The notes under the pieces are model-generated. The model saw only the letters and a program-made list of their open reading frames with translations, had not been told where the DNA came from and searched no databases. Positions 15,948 through 26,000 of a DNA stretch of 64,000 nucleotides are shown piece by piece. The DNA comes from Streptosporangium brasiliense (lineage in GTDB: Bacteria > Actinomycetota > Actinomycetes > Streptosporangiales > Streptosporangiaceae). Each line of letters opens with the position of its first letter. Position 1 is the stretch's first letter. The translations under genes and the position numbers were made by a program. Location: the NCBI RefSeq assembly GCF_030811595.1, contig NZ_JAUSRB010000002.1, forward strand, positions 248,001 to 312,000, written 5' to 3'.

Positions 15948-17822
15948 CCCCTGGAAGAACCGTCCGGCGATGGCCGCCCCCGCCGTGGGGTCGGAGCTCT
16001 CGGCCAGCACCGCCACCGCCACGTCCTCCTGCCAGCCGGTGAACCAGGCCATCGGCTTGCGGCCCTGCATCACCGAGGCGGTGATGCCGGAGACCGGGTC
16101 GCCCGGGGCCGCCGCCGCGCGGGCCGATCCCGAGGTCACGCCGGCGCGCATGAGCGTCTTGAGGGTGTCGATCGTCCTGTCGTCGATCTTGATCGGGTCG
16201 GGGGCCTTCACCGTCTCGGCCTCGGCCGAGGGATCGGGCGTCTTCGGCTCGGTGACCAGGACGGGCGGGTGCCAGGTGCCGGTGGGAGAGGCGATCGCCC
16301 CGGCGACCAGGGCCATGGACAGCGGGCTGACCAGGACGTTCTGCCCGGCGATGGCCTTGGCGGTGGCCGCGTCGTTGATCAGCGGCCGCATCTTGCCGCT
16401 GAAGGTCTTCAGCGGCAGGTCCCACTGCGAGCCGATGCCGAACCGGGCGGCGCTGGCCTCCAGCTCCGCGCCGTCGATCCGGCGGGCCAGCGAGGCCAGC
16501 GCGGTCACGCAGCCGGTGGCGAAGTTGCCCTTGAGGCTCAGCGTGCTCCCGGCTGGCGGCGAGGCCTGGTGGAACTCGGCGCCGCCGACGGTCCGGTCGA
16601 CCGGGCAGGCGAGCTTCTGCTTGAGGTTCACCTGGGCCTTGAGCAGTCCCTCGACGGACATGATCGAGAAAAGGCCGCCCGCGCGGAACTTCCCGGCGAG
16701 CGCGTGCCGCTCCTGGTGGTATTCCTTCGTGGTGCTGACGGCCAGCACGTTGCCGGTCGAGGCCTGGACCGCGACCAGCATGGCGGGCAGGCCGCCGCCG
16801 AGCAGCGCGGTGTCGGCGACCTTCTGGATGGGCCGGTCGAGGGTGGTGCGCACCGAGGCGGTGGACCGGTTGGGCCGCCACTTGCGCAGCTCGGCGACCG
16901 GCTTCAGCGTCTTGAGGTCCAGGGTGATCACACGGGTCTCGGTCGAGCCGGTGAGGTATTCCTGGTAGGCCTTCTGCAGCCCGCTCCGGCCGACCGTGTC
17001 TCCGGCCCGCTGCGGCCCGCCGAGCTGCTGCTCGGTCTCCGGGGTGACGGCGGTGACGGTGCCGACGATCTGGGCGGGCGAGGCGGGGGCGAGCGGCAGC
17101 GGCTCGGCGGTCATCTTGATGCCGGGGATAGCGTCGAGCTGCTGGCGGAGCTGGGCGTATTTGGTACGGCCGAAGGTGACCAGCGGCACCTGGACGTTGG
17201 GGATCGCCGACCGGATCCTGCTCAGCAGGCGGTCCTGCGGGAATCCCGTGATCTTGGAGAGCTCCCGGCAGACGGCGACCTCGTCCTTCAGCAGGGACGG
17301 GATGACGTTGGCCACGTAAAGCGTCTGCTCGTCCTGGAGCGGGTCGTTGTTGCGGTCGAGGATCGGCTGGCGCCCCTGGGGTGTGACATCCACGGCGAAC
17401 CGCTGGCCCTCCTGGAGCTGGGGGTGGAGCACGCTGGGCGACCAGTGCACCTTCCAGTGGCCATCCACCAGGCGGAGCGGGAGCTTGCCGGTGTATTCCC
17501 AGAGGGGGTTGTTCTCCCCCAGGTCGACCTCGGCCTCGAAGTCGGCCTCGGTCTGCTCCCCCGCGCCCCGGATCCCCTTGAGCTTGAAGCGGAACGAGGC
17601 CGCGTCGAGATGGATCTTGGCGTCCTGCAGGGCCTGGCGGACCGCCTTCTGGTCCCCGTCGGTGCGCCGGGCGGCCATGGCGTAGTCGCCTGTCTGCCAG
17701 CCGACCAGGAAGTCGCGCACCGCCTCATGGGCCGACGGCTCCTCGAAACACGCGGACAGCATGGGGGCCGTCGCCGCCAGCACGAGCGCCGCGGCAACGG
17801 TCCGCCGAGCCTTCCCCGTCAC
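15930..17822 (-). CDS. Penicillin-binding-protein-like lipoprotein without catalytic motifs (pseudo-transpeptidase)
   Basis: The product is 630 residues. A lipoprotein signal ends in LSAC (Cys25). An NTF2-like MecA N-terminal domain (about 30-150, VRDFLVGWQTGDYAMAARRT) and a PBP dimerisation-type segment precede a transpeptidase fold (about 330-625). All three catalytic motifs are lost: the SxxK serine and lysine positions read Gly383 and Ser386 (AGGLFSIM); the SxN site reads GCV (FATGCVTAL); the KTG site reads VSG (PVSGITAS). The paralogue at 39414 keeps all three, so the alignment is direct. It probably acts as a non-enzymatic wall-synthesis or beta-lactam-binding factor, if at all. The GTG start is 2 bp after the smpB stop, so it is in the smpB operon. 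Confidence 0.88.
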   Translation of the reverse strand: MTGKARRTVAAALVLAATAPMLSACFEEPSAHEAVRDFLVGWQTGDYAMAARRTDGDQKAVRQALQDAKIHLDAASFRFKLKGIRGAGEQTEADFEAEVDLGENNPLWEYTGKLPLRLVDGHWKVHWSPSVLHPQLQEGQRFAVDVTPQGRQPILDRNNDPLQDEQTLYVANVIPSLLKDEVAVCRELSKITGFPQDRLLSRIRSAIPNVQVPLVTFGRTKYAQLRQQLDAIPGIKMTAEPLPLAPASPAQIVGTVTAVTPETEQQLGGPQRAGDTVGRSGLQKAYQEYLTGSTETRVITLDLKTLKPVAELRKWRPNRSTASVRTTLDRPIQKVADTALLGGGLPAMLVAVQASTGNVLAVSTTKEYHQERHALAGKFRAGGLFSIMSVEGLLKAQVNLKQKLACPVDRTVGGAEFHQASPPAGSTLSLKGNFATGCVTALASLARRIDGAELEASAARFGIGSQWDLPLKTFSGKMRPLINDAATAKAIAGQNVLVSPLSMALVAGAIASPTGTWHPPVLVTEPKTPDPSAEAETVKAPDPIKIDDRTIDTLKTLMRAGVTSGSARAAAAPGDPVSGITASVMQGRKPMAWFTGWQEDVAVAVLAESSDPTAGAAIAGRFFQGLHAGL

Positions 17823-17824
17823 GA

Positions 17825-18292
17825 TTACCTGTTCCTGTACCTCAGCGAGCGGGCCATCTCACGCTTGGCCTGCTTCTCGGCCAGCGTCTGCCGCTTGTCC
17901 CAGTCTTTCTTGCCCTTCGCAAGGCCAATCTCGATCTTGGCCTTGCCGTCCTTGAAGTAGATCGCGAGCGGCACCAGGGTGAGGCCGCCCTCCTTGGTCT
18001 TCGAGACCAGCTTGTCGATCTCCTTACGGTGCAGCAGCAGCTTTCGGGTGCGACGCGCCGCGTGGTTCGTCCACGTCCCCATGGTGTATTCGGGGATGTG
18101 GACGTTGATCAACCAGGCCTCGCCGTCCTTGATGACCGCATAACCGTCGATGAGGGAGGCGCGGCCAAGGCGCAGCGACTTGACCTCGGTGCCCTGCAGC
18201 ACGAGACCAGCTTCGTAGGTGTCCTCGATGTGGTAGTCGTGCCAGGCACGCTTGTTCTGGGCGATGACCTTCCGCCCGGTCTCACGTGGCAT
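17825..18292 (-). CDS. smpB: SsrA-binding protein SmpB
   Basis: SmpB binds the tRNA-like end of tmRNA and places it in the ribosomal A site. The 155-residue product shows the family signatures [56 protein letters not shown] and [19 protein letters not shown], with the basic C-terminal tail that fits the mRNA channel. ATG 18292 is preferred over GTG 18298 because GGTAGG then has about 9 nt spacing. The dead PBP gene follows after 2 bp, and ssrA lies beyond it. Confidence 0.97.
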   Translation of the reverse strand: MPRETGRKVIAQNKRAWHDYHIEDTYEAGLVLQGTEVKSLRLGRASLIDGYAVIKDGEAWLINVHIPEYTMGTWTNHAARRTRKLLLHRKEIDKLVSKTKEGGLTLVPLAIYFKDGKAKIEIGLAKGKKDWDKRQTLAEKQAKREMARSLRYRNR

Positions 18293-18378
18293 GCCCACGA
18301 GCCTACCGGGGACCGGGGCGGTGAACCGCGCCGGAGAGCGGGAGGGCGCTCAGCGAGCGAGCCGGAGGCACGGCCGCG

Positions 18379-19287
18379 TCACACCCGCAGATAGCGGCGG
18401 AGCGTGACGAACGAGGCCAGCACACAGATGAGCACACCGATGATCATTGTAAGGGTGATCACCCCGGCCAGGGTCTCCCAGGACAGCTCGCTGTTGTTGA
18501 ACAGGTAGAGCTGCACCCCGTCGAAGATGAAGACCTTGCTGACGATCAGCAGCACCGCCGCCACCACGCCGCCGATCAGACCGGCGATGACCCCCTCCAT
18601 CACGAACGGGAGCTGGATGTAGAGGTTGGAGGCGCCGACCAGGCGCATGATCCCGGTCTCGCGCCTGCGGTTGTAGGCCGACAGGCGGACCGTGTTGCCG
18701 ATCAGCAGCGTGGCCGCGAAGACCAGGACGATCGCGATCACCAGGGCCGCCCAGCGGAGCTTCTCCAGCAGTCCGAAGAACTTCTCCAGGAACGTCTGCT
18801 GGTTCACCACGACCGAGACGCCCTTGGCCCCGTTGAGCTGCTGGATCACCGCCTCGTAGGTGTCGGGGTCCTTCAGCTTGACCCGGAACGACTCCGGCAT
18901 GTCCCCGACCTGGATCGCCGAGAGCATCACGGTGTCGTTCTTGTACTGGGCCTTGAAGTTCTCGTAGGCCTTCGCGGCGTCCTCGAACTCCACGGACTGG
19001 ACCTGCTGCATGCTCTCGATCTGCGTCTTGAGCGCGGCCTGCTCCTGCTCGTTGACGCCACCGCTGCCCTTGCACTGCGGGAAGGGGTCATTCTTCTTGC
19101 ACAGGAAGACCGAGACCTCGACCTTGTCCGTCCAGTAGTCCCTCATGCTGGAGATCTGGGAGTTGATCATCAGACCGACGCCCAGCAACGCCATGCCGAT
19201 GGCCACCGTCACGATGACGGCGATGGTCATCGTGAGGTTACGGCGGAGGCCGATCCAGACCTCGGAGAAGATGAAGTTTGCCCGCAT
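18379..19287 (-). CDS. ftsX: Cell-division permease-like protein FtsX
   Basis: FtsX is the membrane partner of FtsE; together they transmit ATP-driven signals to periplasmic peptidoglycan hydrolases at the septum. The product is 302 residues with a cytoplasmic N-terminus (MRANFIFSEVWIGLRRNLTM), TM1 near 20-42, a large extracytoplasmic loop (about 45-175, with two Cys: FLCKKNDPFPQCK) and three more helices near 180-295. The cytoplasmic loop YNRRRETGIMRLVGASN is the conserved contact to the ATPase. ftsE lies 33 bp upstream on the same strand. Confidence 0.97.
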   Translation of the reverse strand: MRANFIFSEVWIGLRRNLTMTIAVIVTVAIGMALLGVGLMINSQISSMRDYWTDKVEVSVFLCKKNDPFPQCKGSGGVNEQEQAALKTQIESMQQVQSVEFEDAAKAYENFKAQYKNDTVMLSAIQVGDMPESFRVKLKDPDTYEAVIQQLNGAKGVSVVVNQQTFLEKFFGLLEKLRWAALVIAIVLVFAATLLIGNTVRLSAYNRRRETGIMRLVGASNLYIQLPFVMEGVIAGLIGGVVAAVLLIVSKVFIFDGVQLYLFNNSELSWETLAGVITLTMIIGVLICVLASFVTLRRYLRV

Positions 19288-19320
19288 GCTCTTCCTGTCG
19301 CTGTCTCTGGTCCTGGTGTC

Positions 19321-20010
19321 TCAGTACGCCTGGCCGTACACGCCACGCGACTGGTCTCGGACGATCTTTCCGTCCTCCAGTTCCACTACGCGCTTGCGCA
19401 TGGAGTCGACGATGGCCGCGTCGTGCGTGGCCATGACGACGGTGGTGCCGGTCCGGTTGATCCGGTCGAGCACCTTCATGATGCCGATGCTCGTCGCCGG
19501 GTCGATGTTTCCGGTCGGCTCGTCAGCAAGCAGGATCATAGGCCGGTTGACGAAGGCGCGGGCCATCGCGACCCGCTGCTGCTCGCCGCCGGACAGCTCG
19601 TCGGGCATCCGGTGGGCCTTGCCCTCCAGGCCGACGAGCTCGACGACCTCGGGCACGACCTTGCGGATGAACCGGCGCGGCTTGCCGATGACCTCCAGCG
19701 CGAACGCGACGTTCTCGTAGACGTTCTTGTTCGGCAGGAGCCGGAAGTCCTGGAAGACGCAGCCGATACGGCGGCGCAGGTGCGGGATCTTGAAGTTGGA
19801 CAGTCGGGCGAGGTCCTTGCCGGCCACGTGGATCGCTCCCGAGTTGGGGCGCTCCTCCTTCAGGACCAGGCGGAGAAAGGTCGACTTCCCGGACCCCGAA
19901 GGGCCGACGAGGAACACGAACTCGCCCTTGTCGACATCGACGCTGACGTGGTCCAACGCGGGCCGGTTCTGGTTCGCGTAGACCTTGGTGACATTATCAA
20001 AATGGATCAC
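19321..20010 (-). CDS. ftsE: Cell-division ATP-binding protein FtsE
   Basis: This ABC ATPase of 229 residues has Walker [10 protein letters not shown] (36-44), Q-loop CVFQDFRLL, signature [14 protein letters not shown] near 140, Walker [10 protein letters not shown] near 162 and the H-loop ATHD. It opens [14 protein letters not shown]; the start is GTG at 20010. ftsX follows after 33 bp. A direct repeat CCAGTCTAGGGG near 20030 and 20138, in the upstream region, gives two TAGACT -10-like boxes on the coding strand. Confidence 0.97.
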   Translation of the reverse strand: MIHFDNVTKVYANQNRPALDHVSVDVDKGEFVFLVGPSGSGKSTFLRLVLKEERPNSGAIHVAGKDLARLSNFKIPHLRRRIGCVFQDFRLLPNKNVYENVAFALEVIGKPRRFIRKVVPEVVELVGLEGKAHRMPDELSGGEQQRVAMARAFVNRPMILLADEPTGNIDPATSIGIMKVLDRINRTGTTVVMATHDAAIVDSMRKRVVELEDGKIVRDQSRGVYGQAY

Positions 20011-20245
20011 GGGCGCATCACGGCATGCCAGTCTAGGGGTTAGGACGGTCGCAGGAGTGGCAGAGGTCCACTTCCGCCTCTCGCCGGCCGGGGGGCGCCG
20101 GTCTTTACTCTTGATCGACGTTCCGGTTGGCCGGAGCCCAGTCTAGGGGGAAGACTGGCATGGAAAGTCCATAACGGAAACAAAACGATTCGGCGCCCCG
20201 TAACGACCACATAAAGTGGTTCTGACCTCGGAGAGGGAGGACATC

Positions 20246-20437
20246 ATGAGCTGTGAGGACCTGGTCTGCGCGGGGTGCGCCCACCCTGTCGCGGAGGGCC
20301 GCTGCCCCATGTGCCGCGCCAACCGCGAACGGATGCACCAGCACGGGATGGGCGGGATGACCCCGGCGCTCGTCTCCCTGGCGCTGCTCGCGCTCTTCTT
20401 CCTCACCCTCGCCCTCAGGCACCTGACGGGCGCCTGA
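20246..20437 (+). CDS. Small zinc-ribbon membrane protein
   Basis: The 63-residue product begins with a putative treble of cysteines, CEDLVCAGC followed by CPMCRANRERMHQHGMGG, enough for one zinc ribbon with extra His ligands. It ends with a single hydrophobic helix (ALVSLALLALFFLTLALRHL). GGGAGG stands 7 nt before the ATG, so the longer upstream frame is not needed. It lies between ftsE (divergent) and prfB (convergent). I know no function; a small membrane-tethered metal or redox sensor would fit. Both ends are well defined. Confidence 0.7.
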   Translation: MSCEDLVCAGCAHPVAEGRCPMCRANRERMHQHGMGGMTPALVSLALLALFFLTLALRHLTGA

Positions 20438-20478
20438 GGGCTCCGCGAGGACCCCAGGGAGCCGCTGAGGCGCTCTCA

Positions 20479-20505
20479 GGGCACCCCGACGCGCCCGGGG
20501 TGCCC
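20479..20505 (-). terminator. Terminator between prfB and the convergent small gene
   Basis: Ten-base arms GGGCACCCCG / CGGGGTGCCC with a 7-nt loop lie 5 bp beyond the prfB stop. It could serve both convergent genes. There is no U-tract. Confidence 0.7.
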
Positions 20506-20510
20506 GCCGT

Positions 20511-21629
20511 CTACTGCTCGGCGCCCGACTCCTGGCGGCGGGTCCACCGGATCTCGGCCTCGATGAACTCGTCGAGGTCGCCGTCGAGCACCGCGCTCGG
20601 GTTGCCGGCCTCGGTGCCGGTCCGCAGGTCCTTGACGATCTGGTAGGGGTGCAGCACGTAGTTGCGGATCTGGGTGCCCCACGAGGTGGTGGACTCGCCC
20701 CGGATCTCGTTCAGCGCCGCGGCCTCCTCCTGACGCTTGCGCTCCAGCAGCTTGGACTGCAGGACCGCCATCGCGGTCGCCTTGTTCTGCAGCTGGGAGC
20801 GCTCGTTCTGGCAGGAGACCACGATGCCGGTGGGCAGGTGGGTCAGGCGGACCGCCGAGTCGGTGGTGTTGACGCCCTGACCGCCGGGGCCGGAGGAGCG
20901 GTAGACGTCGACCCGCAGGTCGTCCTCGTTGATGTCGATGTGGTCGGTCGTCTCGACGACCGGGACCACGTCGACGCCGGCGAAGGAGGTCTGGCGGCGG
21001 CCCTGGTTGTCGAACGGGCTGATGCGGACCAGCCGGTGGGTGCCGTGCTCGCCGCGGAGCGTGCCGTAGGCGTAGGGCGCCTTCACAGTGAAGGTCGCCG
21101 ACTTGATCCCGGCCTCCTCGGCGTAGGAGGTCTCGTAGACCTCCGTCGGGTAGCCCTTGCGCTCGGCCCACCGGATGTACATCCGCAGGAGCATCTGCGC
21201 CCAGTCGGCCGCGTCGACGCCGCCGGCCTGGGAGTTGATCGTGACGACCGCCTCACGCGCGTCGTATTCGCCCGACAGCAGGGTGCGGACCTCAAGGGCG
21301 CCGATGTCGCTCCTGAGGGACTCCAGCTCGCGGTCGGCCTCCTCGCGGGTGTCGGCGTCGTCCTCGGCGGCGGCGAGCTCGTAGAGGACCCCCAGGTCCT
21401 CCAGCCGCTGCCCGAGGGACTCGATCCTGTTGACCTCGCCCTGCAGGTAGGAGAGCTTGCTGGTGACCTGCTGGGCCCGCTCCTGGTCGTTCCACAGGTC
21501 GGGCGCGGCAGCCTGCTCCCCGAGCTCCTCGATCTGCTTGCGCATCACGCCGAGGTCGAGCACGTCCTGGATGCTGTTGAGCGTGCCGGTAAGCTCGTTG
21601 ATCTCTTCTGCCGGATCGATGAGTGCCAC
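20511..21629 (-). CDS. prfB: Peptide chain release factor 2
   Basis: RF2 reads UGA and UAA stop codons and triggers peptide release. The 372-residue product has the codon-recognition tripeptide SPF ([11 protein letters not shown]) and the catalytic GGQ ([18 protein letters not shown]). The GTG at 21629 gives the family N-terminus [15 protein letters not shown]; the extra 11 codons upstream look like leader. TACCCT ends 8 bp before that GTG, suggesting a leaderless message. The frame is continuous, with no programmed frameshift of the E. coli type. Confidence 0.97.
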   Translation of the reverse strand: MALIDPAEEINELTGTLNSIQDVLDLGVMRKQIEELGEQAAAPDLWNDQERAQQVTSKLSYLQGEVNRIESLGQRLEDLGVLYELAAAEDDADTREEADRELESLRSDIGALEVRTLLSGEYDAREAVVTINSQAGGVDAADWAQMLLRMYIRWAERKGYPTEVYETSYAEEAGIKSATFTVKAPYAYGTLRGEHGTHRLVRISPFDNQGRRQTSFAGVDVVPVVETTDHIDINEDDLRVDVYRSSGPGGQGVNTTDSAVRLTHLPTGIVVSCQNERSQLQNKATAMAVLQSKLLERKRQEEAAALNEIRGESTTSWGTQIRNYVLHPYQIVKDLRTGTEAGNPSAVLDGDLDEFIEAEIRWTRRQESGAEQ

Positions 21630-21727
21630 GTCTGTAAAGGGTACGCGACCGCCGAACCCCATTGTGTACGGCTCCTGCCCCCGCCATGGCTAGCATGGGC
21701 CCGCGAGGGGACCATCGGGAGGCGGAC

Positions 21728-22768
21728 GTGCGGGAACGTGGGCGACGGGATCTGCTCGTGCTCGCCCTGAGCCTGGTGACCGCGACCGCGGCGTGCTCGG
21801 GCTCCGGCGGCGCCGCACCGGGCCAGAGCCCCCGCGGCACCGGCGTCACCTCGGCCCCCGCCGCCCTGCCCGCGCCCCGGGTCACGCTCGCCGAGGCGGA
21901 GAAGGCGCTGGCCGGCATCCTGGGCGCCGAGGGGGTGCTGAGCCGCGCCACACCGCGCCAGGAGGCCGACGCCAGGAACATGGCCGAGCAGACCCGCGAC
22001 GGCCAGGAGGCCCTCGCCCTGGCCGCCCTCAACAGCTCGCGGGGCGCGCCGCCCCACTACACCTGGGGCAGGCCGCAGCTGCTGGTCCCGCGGGTGCAGC
22101 GGAGCCCCTTCTGGTTCGCCGCGATCGTCAGCCGTGTGGACGCGGCGGGCAGCACGCGTCCCGCCGTGCTGACCCTGATCAAATACGGCGGCGAGCGGTG
22201 GTACCTCAGCTCCGCCTCCCTGCTGGAGCCCGGCGTGCGGGCGCCGGAGATCGCCAAGGACGCGGAGGGCTACGCCACCGCGCTGGGTTACGAGGACACG
22301 AGCGTCGAGATCAGCCCGCGGCTCATGGCGCCGCTGCACGCGACCTCCGCCGAGGAGGGCACCGCGGGATTCACCGCCGGGCTGATCGAGCAGGGCCCGC
22401 ACACCACCGGCTACGCCGACGAGATCTCGACCAAGCGGCTGGACTACAAGAAGGACGACTGTCTCGGCTACGACTCGATCTTCGCCGCGAGCAACTACCC
22501 CGTGCACGCGCTGCGCACGGCCGACGGCGGCGCCATGGTCACATACTCGCTCATCCGGACCACCACCCTGACCTCCAAGGTCGAGCCCTGCGCGGAGATC
22601 GTGGTGCCGCCGAGCGCCCGGGGGCTGATCTCCGAGCGCCGCGCCTCCAAGGAGCTGCGCACCGTCGAGACCCAGCAGTACGTGAGCACCGTCCCGGCCA
22701 AGAACAGCGGCCGGCCCGCCAAGATCATCGGTTACCTGGGCGGCATCACCAAGGCGTTCGTCTCCTGA
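21728..22768 (+). CDS. Secreted lipoprotein, function unknown
   Basis: The product is 346 residues. From GTG 21728 (GGGAGG 5 nt upstream) the N-terminus is RERGRRDLLVLALSLVTATAAC, a lipoprotein signal with the lipid cysteine at 23. The mature part has no known motif but is well-folded in composition, with segments such as HYTWGRPQLLVPRVQRSPFWFAA and KKDDCLGYDSIFAASNYPVHAL; two cysteines could pair. Similar 350-residue lipoproteins occur in Streptosporangiaceae as uncharacterised proteins. It is divergent from prfB and convergent with the glutamate dehydrogenase gene. TAGCAT at 21691-21696 may be its -10 box. Confidence 0.75.
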   Translation: MRERGRRDLLVLALSLVTATAACSGSGGAAPGQSPRGTGVTSAPAALPAPRVTLAEAEKALAGILGAEGVLSRATPRQEADARNMAEQTRDGQEALALAALNSSRGAPPHYTWGRPQLLVPRVQRSPFWFAAIVSRVDAAGSTRPAVLTLIKYGGERWYLSSASLLEPGVRAPEIAKDAEGYATALGYEDTSVEISPRLMAPLHATSAEEGTAGFTAGLIEQGPHTTGYADEISTKRLDYKKDDCLGYDSIFAASNYPVHALRTADGGAMVTYSLIRTTTLTSKVEPCAEIVVPPSARGLISERRASKELRTVETQQYVSTVPAKNSGRPAKIIGYLGGITKAFVS

Positions 22769-23013
22769 CGGAGGCGGCCGGGAGAACCCGGTGACCCGTG
22801 TGCCCCGGTGACCCGCGTGGCCGGCGGACGCCGCCCGGACCACCGGGCGACCGTTCCGCTTGCCGCGGTCCGACAGCGCGCGGCCGGGCGCCCGTTCCGC
22901 TTGCGGCGGTCCGGCGGCACGCGGCGCAGCCCGGACCCCCGCTCGGGGCCCGGGCCGTGTCAGGCCGCGCATCGCCGTAGCGGCCCTGTCGGGCCCCGCC
23001 CGCGCCGGTGTTC

Positions 23014-23046
23014 ACCCGGCGCGGGCCGTACGGGCCCGCGCCGGGT
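23014..23046 (-). terminator. Strong terminator hairpin after the glutamate dehydrogenase gene
   Basis: Fourteen-base perfect arms (23014-23027 and 23033-23046) around a 5-nt loop lie 2 bp beyond the dehydrogenase stop. The rest of the 280-bp gap (22769-23013) has a direct repeat containing GTTCCGCTTGC (about 22852 and 22891) and no gene. Confidence 0.75.
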
Positions 23047-23048
23047 GC

Positions 23049-26000
23049 TCAGGCCTCGCTGTGCGGCAGGCTGGTGGCGGTCACCAGCGTGCGGATCGCG
23101 CGCAGCGCCACCGACAGCGTGGCGAGATCGAAGTTGTCGCTCTCCCAGATCTCCGACAGGGTCTGCCGGGCCCGGGCCATCGCCGCCGAGTTGACCTCGA
23201 TCCAGCTCGCCAGGCGCTCCTCCGGCGACAGGCCGGGCGCGCTGTGCGCCAGGACGTCGCGGGTGAGCGTGGCGTGCGCGGCGTAGAGGTCGTCACGGAG
23301 CGCGGCCCGCGCCATGGAGTTCCACCGGCTGTCCCTGGGCAGCGCGATGATGCGCTCGCGCAGCCCGGCGAGCTGGAGCCGGTCGGCCAGGTCGAAGTAG
23401 ACCTCGGCCACCTCGTTGACCGGCCGGCCGAGGTGCGCGGCCGCCTCCACCAGGTCGAAGGTGGAGTAGGCCGGGACCATCGCGGCGACCCGCTCGGCGA
23501 GCTCGGCCGGCACGCCCCGGGCGACGAAGCTGTCGCGCCGCTCCTCGAACGCCGTCAGGTCGGAACCGGTCAGCAGCTTGGGCAGGTGGGCCAGCAGCCC
23601 GTTCATGCCCTTGGCGAAGAAGCTCACCGTGGAGGCCAGGTCCAGCGGCGCGCGGCGGTTGCCGAGCAGCCAGCGGGTGCCGCGCTCGGCCAGCTTGCGG
23701 GCCTCCAGCTCCATGGCGATCTGGGTTGAGGTGTCCACCTTGTTGTCCAGCTCCTCGATCTGCCGCCAGAAGCTGGGCAGGTCGAAGACCTCGCGGGTGA
23801 CGAGGTAGGCGCGGGCGATGTCCGACGTGGACGCGCCGCTCTCCTCGCCGAGGCGGAACATGAAGGTGGTCCCGCTGGAGTTGACCAGGTCGTTCACCAC
23901 GCCGGTGGTGATGATCTCGCGGCGGAGCGGGTGGGCGTCCATGTAGTCGCGGAAGCGCTCGCGCAGCGCCGTCGGGAAGTAGGACACCAGCCAGGACGCC
24001 AGGTAGGGGTCGTCGGGCAGGTCGGAGCCGAGGATCTCGGCGTCGACCACCAGCTTGGTGTAGGCCAGCAGCACCGAGAACTCCGGCGCGGTCAGCCCGA
24101 GCCCGGCCTGGCGCCGCTCGGCGAGCGTCTTGTCCGACGGCAGGAACTCCAGCTCCCGGTTGACCAGGCCGGCCCGCTCCAGCTTGCGGAGCTGACGCGA
24201 GTGGATGTGCAGCATCTCGGTCGCCTGCGCGCGGGCGGCGGCCAGCACCACGTTCTGGTCGTAGTTGTCCCGCAGGACCAGGTCGGCGACCTCGTCGGTC
24301 ATGTCGAGGAAGAGCTGGTTGCGCTGCTTGTCGGTGAGCTCGCCGTCGCGGACCGCCCGGTCCAGCAGGACCTTGATGTTCACCTCGTGGTCGGAGGTGT
24401 CCACGCCCGCCGAGTTGTCGATGAAGTCGGTGTTGACGAGCCCGCCGTTGAGGGCGAACTCGATCCGGGCGAGCTGGGTGAAGCCCAGGTTGCCGCCCTC
24501 GCCGATCACCTTGCAGCGCAGCTCGGAGGCGTCGACCCGCAGGCCGTCGTTGGCCTTGTCGCCGACGTCGGCGTTCGACTCGCTCGACGCCTTGGCGTAG
24601 GTGCCGATGCCGCCGTTCCACAGCAGGTCCACCGGGGCCCGCAGGATGGCGCTGATCAGGTCGTTGGGGGCCAGCGAGGTCACCTCGTCGGCGATACCGA
24701 GCGCGGCGCGCATCTGCGGGGAGAGCGGGATCGACTTGGCCGTGCGCGGCCAGACGCCACCGCCCTGCGCGATGAGCGAGGTGTCGTAGTCGGCCCACGA
24801 GCTGCGCGGCAGCGCGAACAGCCGGGCCCGCTCGGCGTAGCTGCGCGCGGCGTCCGGGTCGGGGTCGACGAAGACGTGCCGGTGGTCGAAGGCCGCGATC
24901 AGCCGGATGTGCTGGGAGAGCAGCATGCCGTTGCCGAACACGTCGCCGGACATGTCGCCGACGCCGACCACGGTGAAGTCGGTGGTCTGGATGTCCACCC
25001 CGGTCGTGCGGAAGTGATACTTCACCGACTCCCAGGCGCCGCGGGCGGTGATGCCCATGGCCTTGTGGTCGTAGCCGATCGAGCCGCCGGAGGCGAAGGC
25101 GTCCCCCAGCCAGAAGCCGTACTCCTTGGCCACCGCGTTGGCGATGTCGGAGAACGTCGCGGTCCCCTTGTCGGCGGCGACCACCAGGTAGGTGTCGTCC
25201 TCGTCGTGCCGGACCACGTCGGCGGGCGGGACCACCTGGCCGTCGACGAGGTTGTCGGTGATGTCCAGCAGGCCGGAGATGAACATCCGGTAGCAGGCGA
25301 CGCCCTCGGCCAGCACGTCCTCCCGCGCACCCGACTTCGGCGGGTTCTTCACCACGAAGCCGCCCTTGGAGCCGGTGGGGACGATGACGGTGTTCTTCAC
25401 CATCTGCGCCTTCACCAGGCCGAGGACCTCGGTGCGGAAGTCCTCCATCCGGTCCGACCAGCGCAGGCCGCCGCGCGCGACCTTGCCGAAGCGCAGGTGC
25501 ACGCCCTCGACCCGGGGCGAGTAGACGAAGACCTCGAACTTCGGCCGGGGCAGCGGCAGCACGCTGATCGACGGCGAGTCGAGCTTCAGGCTGATGTACG
25601 GCTTGCGCTCGCCGTCCACCGTCTGGAAGGCGTTCGTCCGCAGCGTGGCGTTGATCATCTCCAGGTAGGCCCGCAGGATGCGGTCCTCGTCCAGGGAGGC
25701 CACGTCGTCCAGGGCCCCGAGGATCTCCTCGTTCAGCGCCTCGCTCAGGTCCGAGCGGACCTCCTCCGAGCGGCGGGGGTCGAGCCTGGCCTCGAACAGC
25801 CGCACCAGCAGCCGGGCGAGCCGTACGTTGCCCAGCAGCACCCGCTCGATGTAGTCCTGGCTGAACGTGGTGCCGGCCTGGCGCAGATACTTGGCGTAGA
25901 TGCGCAGGATCTCGGCCTGCTCCCAGGTCAGGCCGGCGGCCAGGACGAGCCCGTTGAAGCCGTCGCTCTCCACCCGGCCCCGCCACAGCGCGCCGAAGGC

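Noticed and set aside
20216..20245. Upstream extension of the small zinc-ribbon gene
   Set aside because: The ATG at 20246 has an ideal GGGAGG; the extra 10 residues are not needed.
21560..21662. Programmed +1 frameshift in prfB
   Set aside because: The frame is open from the GTG to the stop with no internal UGA at the slip position.
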